DNA of 64,000 bases from Apiospora phragmitis (lineage: Eukaryota > Ascomycota > Sordariomycetes > Amphisphaeriales > Apiosporaceae), in assembly GCA_038363925.1 (NCBI GenBank), contig JAQQWL010000013.1:1550001-1614000 (forward strand). Reading direction: 5' to 3'. The first letter of the stretch is position 1, and every line of letters begins with the position of its first letter. The position numbers were made by a program, and so were the translations under genes. The notes under the pieces were generated by a model that worked only from the letters and a program-made list of their open reading frames with translations, did no database searches and had not been told where the DNA came from. This document shows, one piece after another, positions 21,424 through 30,443 of the stretch.

Positions 21424-22053
21424 TTATAACGATGACGTCTGGAGATGGGGAGATGTGATTAGCTTCTTGTCGCTTACGCTAGAGCGGGGGAGGATCAACG
21501 TACTGGCGCCCGAGACGACGGCCTGGACCTGGTTTTTGACGTCGGCGTTGATGAATTGCTGCAGGTTGACGCCGCCAAGGTTGTTGATGACGCCGAGGTT
21601 GAGCACATTGAGCTGGAGGGCGGCGAGGTCGACGGCGTTGAGGACGCCGAGCTGCTGGAGCTGCTGGAGCTGGACCAGCTGCTGCAGCTGCAGCAGCGTG
21701 TTGAGGTCGAGGGCCTGGGCGTTGAAGACGTTGGAGAAGGCGCCGAGGTTCAGGTTCTGCTGGACGGCCAGGGCCGACAGGGCCTGGATGTCGACGTTGT
21801 TGACGACATTCAGGTAGGCGACGTCCAGGTTCTTGAAGTTGCCGTTGTTAAGCTGGGCGAGTTCGGCCTGCTTGGCGGCGTCCTGCTTGGCGGCATCCTG
21901 GTTCTGCTTGGCGGCATCCTGGTTCTGCTTGGCAGCATCCTGGTTCTGCTTGGCAGCATCCTGGTTCTGCTTGTCGTCACGCGCCGAGACCTGGGCGGGG
22001 GCGGCATAGGCAACGGCGCAAAGGGCCGAGACAAGGATGGTGGAGAACTGCAT
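21424..22053 (-). CDS. Secreted Gln/Leu-rich repeat protein A
   Basis: 209 residues from the ATG at 22053. A clear signal peptide (MQFSTILVSALCAVAYAAPA, cut after about residue 17-20) is followed by four tandem seven-residue units, each a variant of QNQDAAK (about residues 30-58). The remainder is built almost only of Leu, Gln, Asn, Ala and Val. A core, LNTLLQLQQLVQLQQLQQLG, is followed by VLNAVDLAALQLNVLNLG. There is no cysteine in the mature part. I do not recognise a named family. Protein B (24355-25322) shares the same architecture and core pattern, so the two look like diverged paralogs. A GTAAGC donor (21477) and CTCCAG acceptor (21439) near the 3' end could remove 39 bases without changing frame. 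Function unknown; a structural, adhesive or surface-active extracellular role is only inference. Confidence 0.75.
   Translation of the reverse strand: MQFSTILVSALCAVAYAAPAQVSARDDKQNQDAAKQNQDAAKQNQDAAKQNQDAAKQDAAKQAELAQLNNGNFKNLDVAYLNVVNNVDIQALSALAVQQNLNLGAFSNVFNAQALDLNTLLQLQQLVQLQQLQQLGVLNAVDLAALQLNVLNLGVINNLGGVNLQQFINADVKNQVQAVVSGASTLILPRSSVSDKKLITSPHLQTSSL
21882..21975 (-). repeat. 21-base tandem repeat coding for QNQDAAK units
   Basis: About four near-identical 21-base units (on + strand ctgcttggcggcatcctggt plus one base) differing by single silent G/A changes. The array is in frame and can expand or contract without breaking the gene. Confidence 0.85.
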
Positions 22054-22249
22054 TCTGGCGGTTGATTGGAGGGTTGGTTCTGAGATTATAGAATAGAGGA
22101 CTTGTAGAGCACAGCTATGGATATGAGTGTGTCAGTTCAAAGGGCTAAAAAGCAGTCGGCTCGGTCTTGTTGGAGACGAACCTCAAAGACTTGATGTCAA
22201 GGAATGAATGGTGGATTAAGTAGTGAGAAGCGAAGGAGAACGAGCACAG

Positions 22250-22347
22250 CTGTAAGTGAGGCGTTAGTAAGATCGACCGCGGAGGGAAGGATGGTGGATG
22301 GATGTTGCTTGCCTCAGAAAGAATGAATGGATGAGTTGATTGAGTAC
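22250..22347 (-). other. Probable 5'-leader intron of secreted protein A gene
   Basis: A GTACTC donor at 22347, a TACTAAC branch point and a TTACAG acceptor ending at 22250 define a 98-base intron upstream of the ATG. The donor is weak, but branch point and acceptor are textbook. Confidence 0.5.
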
Positions 22348-22408
22348 CTGGTATTAGACTGATGATGATGAGATGGAAAGAGAGGATATTTCATGAGGCC
22401 GTCCAGAT

Positions 22409-22416
22409 CTTATATA
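22409..22416 (-). promoter_or_regulatory. TATA box of secreted protein A gene
   Basis: TATATAAG on the minus strand, about 60 bases upstream of the leader-intron donor. The paralogous gene B has the same element, TATATATAAG. Confidence 0.5.
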
Positions 22417-24354
22417 CCCATCTGAACGGAGGCCATGGGCCGCAGCAGCAGGAGAAGACGGCGGCCGAGGATGCGATGCCAAGCCTGCTTGCGGAGGCAA
22501 ACATGTTCGGATGCACTTCAAAGAGACGATCCCGTGAGTATCAGATTGACGGTCCTCGGATCGTGCCAGCCAGGTAGACCGTGGGCAGTTTGGGGGAGGA
22601 AGGAGAAGGCAGGGGTGTACATGAGTAGGAGCCAAGCTGGGCCGAGAGAGCTGTGAACTTTTTTTTTAGAGGATGCCAAGCGGTTGGACAGGTATAGACC
22701 CATGCGTAGATGATGCAAGCTGGTCTACGCAGTATACGCCCCAACGGGTTTAATGGAGGCAGCAAACGATTGTGAAGCGAGAAACGGCTCTTGGCACCAC
22801 GCCAGTCCCGGCCGGGACAGCAAACGGCTTCTACGGAACTGCTCTTGGCCGAACCAAACGTACGAGGTCGTTTTTGAACATTCATGCCTGATTTCCTGGG
22901 CCTAACCATCACTTGTGACTTGAGGATGAAGATGTTCAGCTTGGCAGCAGTGGTTCGTTTGATACGCGCTTGCCGGCTCCAAGAATGAGACCAGCACACC
23001 CAGACCCTCGATAGACTCTGGTGGCGGAGTACGAGGAATGAACCGCTCCAGGCCAGGCTTTACATATTGTCACCCTGTCAGCTGCTCTCACGCACTCACT
23101 TACCCATGGCCAATGTCGCAGAGCAGGCAGGTACTGAAGAGCGAGGTCGATGGAAGAAGCAGTCTTGGTCAGAACAAGCTTAACCAGCAGCCAGTCATTG
23201 CCATCCGAACATTGCGTTGCATCCTGCTGTCATCCCAAGTGCTGCAAGTGCCGTGCCACCGTGCGTGGAATGCAACTCAGACGAACCCGGTACGACCTGA
23301 GCTGTGTGCTATTGACAAGGTAGTAGTAGTATAGGAGGCCAAGCAGCAAGGCAGCTGACAGGCATGACATAAGACGAGACGAGATCTGGGCATGAATCAC
23401 GGAAAGAAATAAGCATAATTGACGGGCTCCTTAGTCGCACAGGACTACTATTACGGTTCACGGTCCGTACGGGGGAGCATGCCCTCGAGACAGAAACATG
23501 AGATGTACCCTGTCCAACGGTGCCGCTAGCCCGGCTTGGGTTTAGCGCGCGGCTTTCCTATACTCCGGGGCATCTCTCTGTCAGGCAGCATTGAGCAGGC
23601 AAGCCACCACCCACGATCTTCAACAGGTGAAACCGTCGCGAATCCGGCCAGTTATGTCGCACAGAGACATCTCCAAAAATCGGTTCAACGGCTTGGCGGA
23701 ACCCTCTTGCATCATGCACCGCTGTCTGTGTACAGTGCGGCACCGTGGTGATTAATCCGACCCCCAGCCCGGCTCCCCGCCGATACTCACCGGCATCCAG
23801 CAAATCCGAAGCAGTTGCCCGCAATCAAGGGAATGGATATCGGAGGAAGCAATGGAAGGCAGCAACCCGTTTGGCCTGTCTCTTTCCACTTCCACGCTAG
23901 TCTATTCAACCCCTGCGAATGTGAATAGCATCAGTGCCACGCCCCGTAATGACCATACCACACGGCTCTGGGCGTCATCGTCAGACCGCTATATGCAACT
24001 GGTAGAGTTCGAGAGAAGACTGGGAACTCGACCATAAGCTCACAATCACAGGGGCTCTTCTGCTCTACCACTTTGAGTTCAGTAAACAGTTCATGGAGAA
24101 GATGAACCTTGGGACATCAAACTACTCAGTTAAGGGGTCCCTGAAGCAAGCAATTCAAGAATTCCAGGTAAAATTATATTATTATGGTAACCACGATAAC
24201 TTGGAACAACAACTATATCCCTGAGTACCGAATTGCAACCACAAAATGAGCGGACCATCTAGGTCGCACGCCTTTGACCGTTGAGGGAGATCACCCGACC
24301 TCCGTCACCACCCGGATAGTCGGGGCTCCGAACCTCACTGTGAATCCGAGCAGA
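22417..24354. other. Intergenic between the two secreted-protein genes
   Basis: About 1.9 kb. Several open frames of 60-150 codons occur on both strands, but none has a domain, signal peptide or splice structure I can support. A GGAT-type short tandem repeat lies just to its left, near 22290. Confidence 0.4.
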
Positions 24355-25322
24355 TTAGTGAGCTGCGGCCATCGCGGCGGCGTGGGCGGCGGCGGCCTGT
24401 TGCTGAACCTGGGCGGCGGCGGCGTGATCCACAGCGGCCTGGTCAGCGTTGGCATCCTTGTTGGCATCCTTGTTGGCATCCTTGTTGGCATCCTTGTTGG
24501 CGGCGTCGTCAGCGTTCGCGTCGTCCTTGTTGGCGGCGTCATCCGCATTCGCATCATTAGCTGCGGCGTCGCCATTGAGCAGAGCTTCGCATTCGGCCTG
24601 TGCCTTTTGGACGTCGAGCTGCTGAGCCTGCAGGGCCAGGTTTCCTCGCTTGCGGCGCAGAGAAGTCTATAGAAAACGACCAGTCAGCCAAATTGTGGAC
24701 CTAAAGGGCGTGAAATGAGAGAGGAAGGGGTGACGGATCTTACCTTCATGATGCTGTTGATTCCACGCTTGATAGCTGCAAGCTCAGGGACGGCAAACCC
24801 GAGGATAAGCTGCTCCTGCAGTAGCGCCGCGACGTCCTGGACCTGGACCAAACCAAGGGCCTGAAGCTGCTGGAGTGCCTGGAGTTGCAGCAGCAGGTTG
24901 ATGGCCTGAGCAATGTTCAGGTTGAAGTCGGCGAGCTGCTGGGCGTTGATGTTGCAGACGCCCAAGAGGAACATCTCCTGGAGGATGTTGTCCTGCAGGC
25001 CCTGCTCGATGTTCGCGTCGTCGAGGGCGGCGCCCGAGCCCTCGAGGATCTCGGTGCCGTTGACGTCTTCGGCAACTTGTCCGTCGGAAATCTGCTGGGC
25101 CAGCTTGTCCAGGGCTTCCTGGGCCTTCGCTTGGGCGTCCGCCTGAGCTTGAGGATCAGCAGCTGCCTGGCCCTGATTGTCGGCCTGGCCTGGGGCAGCG
25201 GCCTGGTCCGTGTTGTTCTGAGCAGCTGCTGGGCCGACTGCCTTGTGATCGACGGGTCCGGCGAAAGCAGGGTTGACAGAGAAAACCAAGCTGGCAAGGA
25301 TGGAGGCGTTGATGAATTTCAT
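24355..25322 (-). CDS. Secreted Gln/Leu-rich repeat protein B
   Basis: Two exons, 25322-24744 and 24666-24355, joined over a 77-base intron (GTAAGA/TATAG). The product is 296 residues. A signal peptide (about residues 1-21, ending near NPAFAG) is followed by a Gln/Ala/Asp-rich region (AAPGQADNQGQAAADPQAQ). The core has LNIAQAINLLLQLQALQQLQALG and VQDVAALLQEQLILG, matching the core of protein A in spacing and composition. Exon 2 starts with a basic LRRKR stretch, a possible Kex2-type cleavage site. It continues into Asn-Lys-Asp-Ala and Asp-Asp-Ala-Ala-Asn repeats and ends in poly-Ala/Gln/His. The gene has its own TATA box and leader intron, so it is probably expressed. Unrecognised family; same strand and orientation as A, 2.3 kb away, consistent with an old tandem duplication. 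Confidence 0.78.
24451..24498 (-). repeat. 12-base tandem repeat, four units, coding NKDA
   Basis: Four exact copies of GGCATCCTTGTT (+ strand), in frame in exon 2 of secreted protein B. Each encodes a four-residue Ala/Asn/Lys/Asp unit on the minus strand. Degenerate related units flank it. Confidence 0.9.
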
Positions 25323-25383
25323 TTTGATGGTGGTATTGAGTGAAAGTATAGGTAGGTGAAAAGGTGATTGGACAAGAAGTCGG

Positions 25384-25442
25384 CTGGGCTATGTTAGTAT
25401 ATCTTGGAAGCATGCATTTTGGGTCCTGTATAGGAGACTTAC
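25384..25442 (-). other. 5'-leader intron of secreted protein B gene
   Basis: 59 bases: GTAAGT donor at 25442, TACTAAC branch point, CCCAG acceptor ending at 25384, about 60 bases before the ATG. All three signals are canonical. Confidence 0.8.
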
Positions 25443-25592
25443 CTTCAAAATGAGTGACTGGTAAAGATTGACGGGAAGTGAAAGATGAACGTAGAGAGCA
25501 CAGCTCGAAAGATTGACAAAGACTCACAGAGACTAGATAGTTGGATGATGGCGATGAGACAAAAATTTCCATTAGAACCGAGAAGCCGGTGT

Positions 25593-25602
25593 CTTATATA
25601 TA
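25593..25602 (-). promoter_or_regulatory. TATA box of secreted protein B gene
   Basis: TATATATAAG on the minus strand, about 150 bases upstream of the leader-intron donor. It resembles the element in front of gene A. Confidence 0.5.
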
Positions 25603-27006
25603 CAAATTCCGTAGACCAGATGGCAGTCATAGATACTAGAACAAACCCCGGCATCTCATACCCCAAAATCTTGGATAGAGCATCCGATCCGCCATGGTTC
25701 ATCAGAAACGCCGTCTGAAGTGGCTGAGAATCGTCTGTGATGACGAGGTACGTCAGGCCTACCGTTTCCATTGGCTTGGTGTGTCGTCGTGAGAGGGGCG
25801 CGGCCATGTTCCAGCAACGGAAGCCGTGATGATCAGATTGATCCAGAGCTTCACCATGCTCCCCGGTGCTGCGCCAACCAATATTACAAATCTTCTGATC
25901 TTCTGGGCGTATGACTCGTTGCCCGCCAGCTGCTTGAAGCTATGTATGGAGAGCCGTGAGTCGTAGGCACCACCAATGTGCACAGCGAACTTTCGGATGA
26001 CAGGTTGGTAGAGATCAATGATGATGCAAGAAGATGAGCTTGTCGTGCCAAGATGGAATGCTGAGCAGCCGCAGAGAAAGTAGGGCAGACTGAATGTATT
26101 TGATACAGCAACAAGGACGGATGAGCGTTTTGCCCGTCTGCGCCAATCAGGTTGGCAGAGTTGATCGACTAGTGGAAGATGTGACACGGGAGTGTGAGAT
26201 CGCCCGGCACAGGTAGCGGCACCCACGTGCCAAGTCGGGACCGTACTTAGATATGCAACAAGCATCCCTTATCCTATATGTCCATCGCAACCACCAATGG
26301 ATACACTCATCCCATAATGTGCCGATGTAGCACTTCCCGCTTTTCTGAAAGATAGATCGATAACGGTTTACACATGGGATGACTGGCCCATGCCTCACCG
26401 CAGAAGCCTACATGACCGTTAAGTGTCAGAGGACCAACGGAATGAACCCGGTTTGCTGCAAATCTCATAAGGCATGTTCGAATTCCAAGGTCGAGTCAGT
26501 AATGGTGGTTCTCTTCTCATGCGTACCTCACTATAAATGGTGCCCTAAGGAAATTAGACCCATGAGTAAAGCACAATTTCCGAGTGATCTGGCCAGCAGC
26601 CCCCTTTGCATAGAGAAGAGCCAGGCGTAAAGCACTGGCTTTCGAGCGATACTTTCCTCGGGCCGATCTGGCGTTCTGGTCTAGGCCTTCCAGGCGGGTA
26701 GCCTTCCCGGAGATCGCATCCCCGCAAGCAGTCGTAAATCACTCAAGTGAAGCTCTGACGGTCCGAACTCCGAACTCTGATATTGCCAAGGTGCCAGGGT
26801 TTCGTTGTAGCAGGTGAATCATGTGGCTTTCCATGCGGAGATTGATCCAAGAGGCTGTGTGTTCTGGCCTGGGCGTGTAGGACAATGCAAAGAGTTGGGT
26901 ATCGGCATAGGATTCTCCTTGATCTTCGGTTTATTTGTGTATGTACGTGAGTGGTATACAGTCTATTCCGGGCTCTCTGTTGGCTCCACATGCCCTCAAG
27001 GCAATC
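25603..27006. other. Intergenic, no gene recognised
   Basis: About 1.4 kb upstream of secreted protein B. Short frames on both strands have no recognisable content. Probably promoter DNA plus the 3' flank of the next gene. Confidence 0.4.
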
Positions 27007-27372
27007 TCACTGGTCGTCTCGAGGGTGTTGGTTGTTTTTGTCCCCTTTCGCCCAGAAGCCCATGAGCTCGCCTATGACACCGCCCGGCTTTGGTACGGGG
27101 CATTCCCGCTTCGCCTTCGCGTGGGACAGTCTCTCGAAGTCTTCTTTGCTGCTTTCAAACTGGGCCATCTCGTCCTTGACCTCGACTGGTTCGGGCTTCC
27201 TCCTCCTCCTCCGCCTCATGCCGTCGGGCGAGACTTCGCAGTCGGCGTACTTGACCCTCGGTGCCGGACAGGGTAGCATATGGGGTAGGGCGACGACGAC
27301 GAAACTGGCAGCCACAGCGGTCGCAAAGAGGGAGGAGGTCATGCGTGACCGTGGGTGCAGGTGAGGCGGCAT
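27007..27372 (-). CDS. Small single-pass membrane protein, unrecognised
   Basis: 121 residues from ATG 27372. A basic N-terminus (MPPHLHPRSRM) precedes one hydrophobic segment (about residues 13-31, SLFATAVAASFVVVALPHM), then the motif LPCPAPRVKYADCE. The C-terminal half is charged and Lys/Arg-rich, ending with ECPVPKPGGVIGELMGF. The paired CP and PKPGG motifs and clean frame suggest a real conserved gene. A positively charged N-terminus before one helix would suit a mitochondrial membrane protein, but that is inference. An out-of-frame ATG about 30 bases upstream opens a short frame that overlaps this start. Head-to-head with PPG1 about 880 bases away. Confidence 0.55.
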   Translation of the reverse strand: MPPHLHPRSRMTSSLFATAVAASFVVVALPHMLPCPAPRVKYADCEVSPDGMRRRRRRKPEPVEVKDEMAQFESSKEDFERLSHAKAKRECPVPKPGGVIGELMGFWAKGDKNNQHPRDDQ

Positions 27373-28255
27373 GGTCGCGACTCGAGGGAAAATTGGCTCA
27401 TCTGGCCCCAAGGCGTGCGAGTATTAGTTTAAAGCGGGCGCGGAAGAAAATATAATACAGTTGGGTGGCATACCAGATTACCAATTATGACCAAATCATG
27501 GCGGCGAGTGTTCTGGCTTGTCTTCGAAGCTCGAGTTGGCTGGTATTGGAGGTTAATTGATTGACGAAGCTCCTCCTGTCTTTTGCTTCCCACGATCAAT
27601 TCAATTGAATCGAGGCTTCTATCGGATGTAGCCGGTGGAGGTGGGCCAATCAATACCACGTCTGTGATTGGCCAATTGCCTAAGGTTGCAGCCGAAATCG
27701 AAGCTAACCCTCCAGCTTTTGGGGAAAGTCCAGCCACAATGAGGCTTTAGCCAGCCGGATGTCACTGGGTGTGTGTGTGTGCATGTGGTGCACCCTGGAT
27801 AAGTTATGTACTGCAAGTGGTGCAGCATACATGTTGAATGTACGGAGTACCTACTTAGGAGGTTCTGAAACCCCCAACTTACGCCTGCAGATCCCCAGCT
27901 GCTGGCGTCATTGGTCAAGGGCCCGGCGATTTTCAAGGCGTACAGTACGGAGTACTTACTTGCTCTCTTCGCGCCACACTTATCAACCTTAAATCTGCAA
28001 CCGCGATAACGCGACGCTGGAGTAAATGGACATTAACAGAACAAGACCCAAGATCAAGCAATACGTGCCAGTAATCACCACGCCTCCCGCATAGTTCAGT
28101 CCTCATTACGTACATACTATGCACAACCTGGCTCTTCTGGGCATGTTATGAGTACTTTCACTTTTGAATACCGTGACTTCCCCGACGGTGCTGCCGTCAT
28201 CGTTGTCGGGCACGAAACCTTGAGCGAGCACCGTTGATATCCACTTGTCGCAATC
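27373..28255. promoter_or_regulatory. Bidirectional upstream region, small membrane gene/PPG1
   Basis: About 880 bases between divergent genes. Contains a short GT repeat (about 27770-27785) and two copies of TACGGAGTAC (27841-27850 and 27946-27955). No supported coding frame. Confidence 0.45.
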
Positions 28256-29676
28256 ATGAGTGACCTTGACAAGTATGTTCTCATGCCCTACGCTTTGTTG
28301 CCCTGCATGCGACTAACTTGTTTCAAAGGGCCATCGCTCAACTGCGAGCATGTCGTCCAATTCCCGAGGCCCAAGTCCGAGAACTCTGCCACAAAGCGCG
28401 CGAGCTTCTAATCGAAGAGGGCAACGTCGTCACTGTCGCCGCCCCAGTCACGGTATGGATGAGCTATGCCATTCTCACGGATGCGGGCTGTTGTTGACAC
28501 ATTCATAGATATGCGGTGATATACACGGCCAGTTCCACGACCTCATGGAGCTTTTTCGAGTCGGCGGCGACCCCCCTGACACCAACTATCTATTCATGGG
28601 TATGCGACCTCCAGAACGTGCGATTGCTTCTGCCACACACTGACATGCCATCAGGCGATTTCGTTGATCGCGGCTTCTATTCGCTAGAATCATTTCTCCT
28701 GCTCCTCTGCCTCAAAGTCCGATACCCCGACCGGATGACTCTCATTCGCGGTAACCACGAATCCCGACAAATCACCACAGTGTATGGGTTCTACGATGAA
28801 TGTGTGCGGAAGTACGGCAGTGCAAATGTATGGAGGTATTGCTGCGATGTCTTCGACTACCTTGCTTTGGGCGCCATCGTCCTTGGCGCATCCAACACGC
28901 TTTCCCCGCCGAACGAACATATTTCCAGTGAGGATTACGCCGACGCCGACATCGAAATCGAAGTCTGCAACGCAGATGGAGACATCATGAGTCGCTTCCA
29001 ACGACGCGATAATGAACAAAGAAGTCCGAACGGTGCCGAGGCCAGTGCTGGCTCAAAGATGGGACCCCCGGGCTCGGGCGCTTCCGGCTCAAGTGGTGGA
29101 AGCAGCGGCAATCCCACAGGCGCAGTCCTCTGTGTGCATGGAGGGTTGTCTCCTTTGATAGACACGGTGGATAAGATCCGCCTGCTCGATCGCAAGCAAG
29201 AGGTTCCTCATGAGGGTGCCATGTGCGACTTGCTCTGGTCGGATCCAGACGAGATCGACGGCTGGGGCCTTTCACCCCGAGGCGCGGGTTTCCTGTTTGG
29301 TGCTGATATTGTCAAGGTGTTCAATCACAGGAACGACCTGTCACTCATTGCTCGTGCCCACCAGCTTGTCATGGAGGGTTTTAAGGAGATGTTCGATGCG
29401 AGCATTGTGACCGTCTGGTCTGCCCCCAACTACTGCTACAGGTGCGGCAACGTTGCCGCCGTCCTGGAGCTATCCGAGGGTGGCGGCGGCGAGAGCATAC
29501 TGGCCCGTAGCAATGGTGATGTTGGTCGGAGTGATGGTGGCATGCGAGGTGTCATGATGGAGAGCGAGAGTGCCCCGAAGAATGGACCTGCCCGGCGGTA
29601 CCGTGTGTTCCAAGCTGCACCGCAAGACTCGAGGGGTATGCCGGCTAAGAAGCCAGTCGCAGATTACTTCCTGTAA
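28256..29676 (+). CDS. PPG1: PP2A-like serine/threonine protein phosphatase PPG1
   Basis: Four exons: 28256-28272, 28329-28452, 28509-28599 and 28655-29676. They encode 417 residues. The metallophosphatase signature is complete: GDIHGQ (50-55), GDFVDRG (78-84, assembled across an intron), RGNHES (109-114) and CVHGGLSP (about 237-244), then HQLVMEGF and [13 protein letters not shown]. The C-terminus DYFL is the PP2A-type tail that is carboxymethylated in the family. Compared with PP2A there is an insertion of about 80 residues (about 153-232, acidic then Ser/Gly-rich) just before CVHGG. As I recall, Pezizomycotina PPG1 carries such an insert. The family is linked to glycogen metabolism in yeast and, in filamentous fungi, to a STRIPAK-like or Far complex. 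The first exon codes only five full residues, so the start rests on splice signals and family fit. Confidence 0.9.
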
Positions 29677-30443
29677 AGGGCAGCGGGTCGAGATCATGGG
29701 ATTATTCGTAAGGCGCGGTGCCTAGAAGCATAGGGCGTTTCTGTAGGCTTAGCGATGGAACACAGCGATTGTATTGTTATGAGGGCCATCTCTATGACTA
29801 AGGTCCAAAGCGTCCACTGTGGAATCTGGACATACCACATCATCAGGCGTTTGGGTTTTTAATGCTAGTGAAAACCTCGGAAGCTGGACACCAGCACGTT
29901 GATCAATTGACCACGTCTTAAACATGGGCTTCGGGAAACTTGGAATGGTCTTTTTACTGACTAGAGCAATGTCAGACAGCTCTCTAACCTTAGCTGAAGG
30001 GTCACACTGGGGCCGACATTCACACGAGAAATGTGACATATCATTGGAGTGGTGGGACGCCTTCTATGGCAGCCTCCCTTTCATGCAAAAGCTTATGGTG
30101 CTGCCTTTCAGGCTGTTCTAAAAAAATGTTACGATTAGCGGCGGCGAGAAGCCACCCGCGAGAAAGTAATATGGTATACTAGTGCTACCACTTTCCTACC
30201 CCCTCAGCACTTATAGATTCAACACAAAGAACAGCGGCTGTTGTTTTGAAGGAAAGCGTAAAGTACAACCGCTACAAAACCCTGATAAACCAAGGATAGT
30301 GGTAAATAAGTTCCATCCTGTGTACCGCAAACTACCTCCTATAGCTCGACTCCACCTCCTTTAATATACACAGGAGCAGGCCAGAAATCGCCTCTACTCT
30401 TTCCGGGCGTGTCGCCGTCTACATCCTGTTGTCTCTGCAGATG
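29677..30443. other. Convergent 3' flanks, no gene seen
   Basis: About 770 bases between PPG1 (+) and the unknown gene (-). No supported coding frame. Confidence 0.45.

Noticed and set aside
21882..21975. Secreted protein A as a Kex2-processed repeat (KEP) pheromone-like precursor
   Set aside because: The repeat units have no Lys-Arg or Arg-Arg between them.
21882..21975. CRISPR-like array
   Set aside because: Short in-frame coding repeats with no spacers, in a eukaryotic secreted-protein gene.
22541..22999. 152-codon minus-strand frame between the secreted genes
   Set aside because: No domain, signal peptide or splice structure; basic and Ser/Pro-rich as expected by chance.
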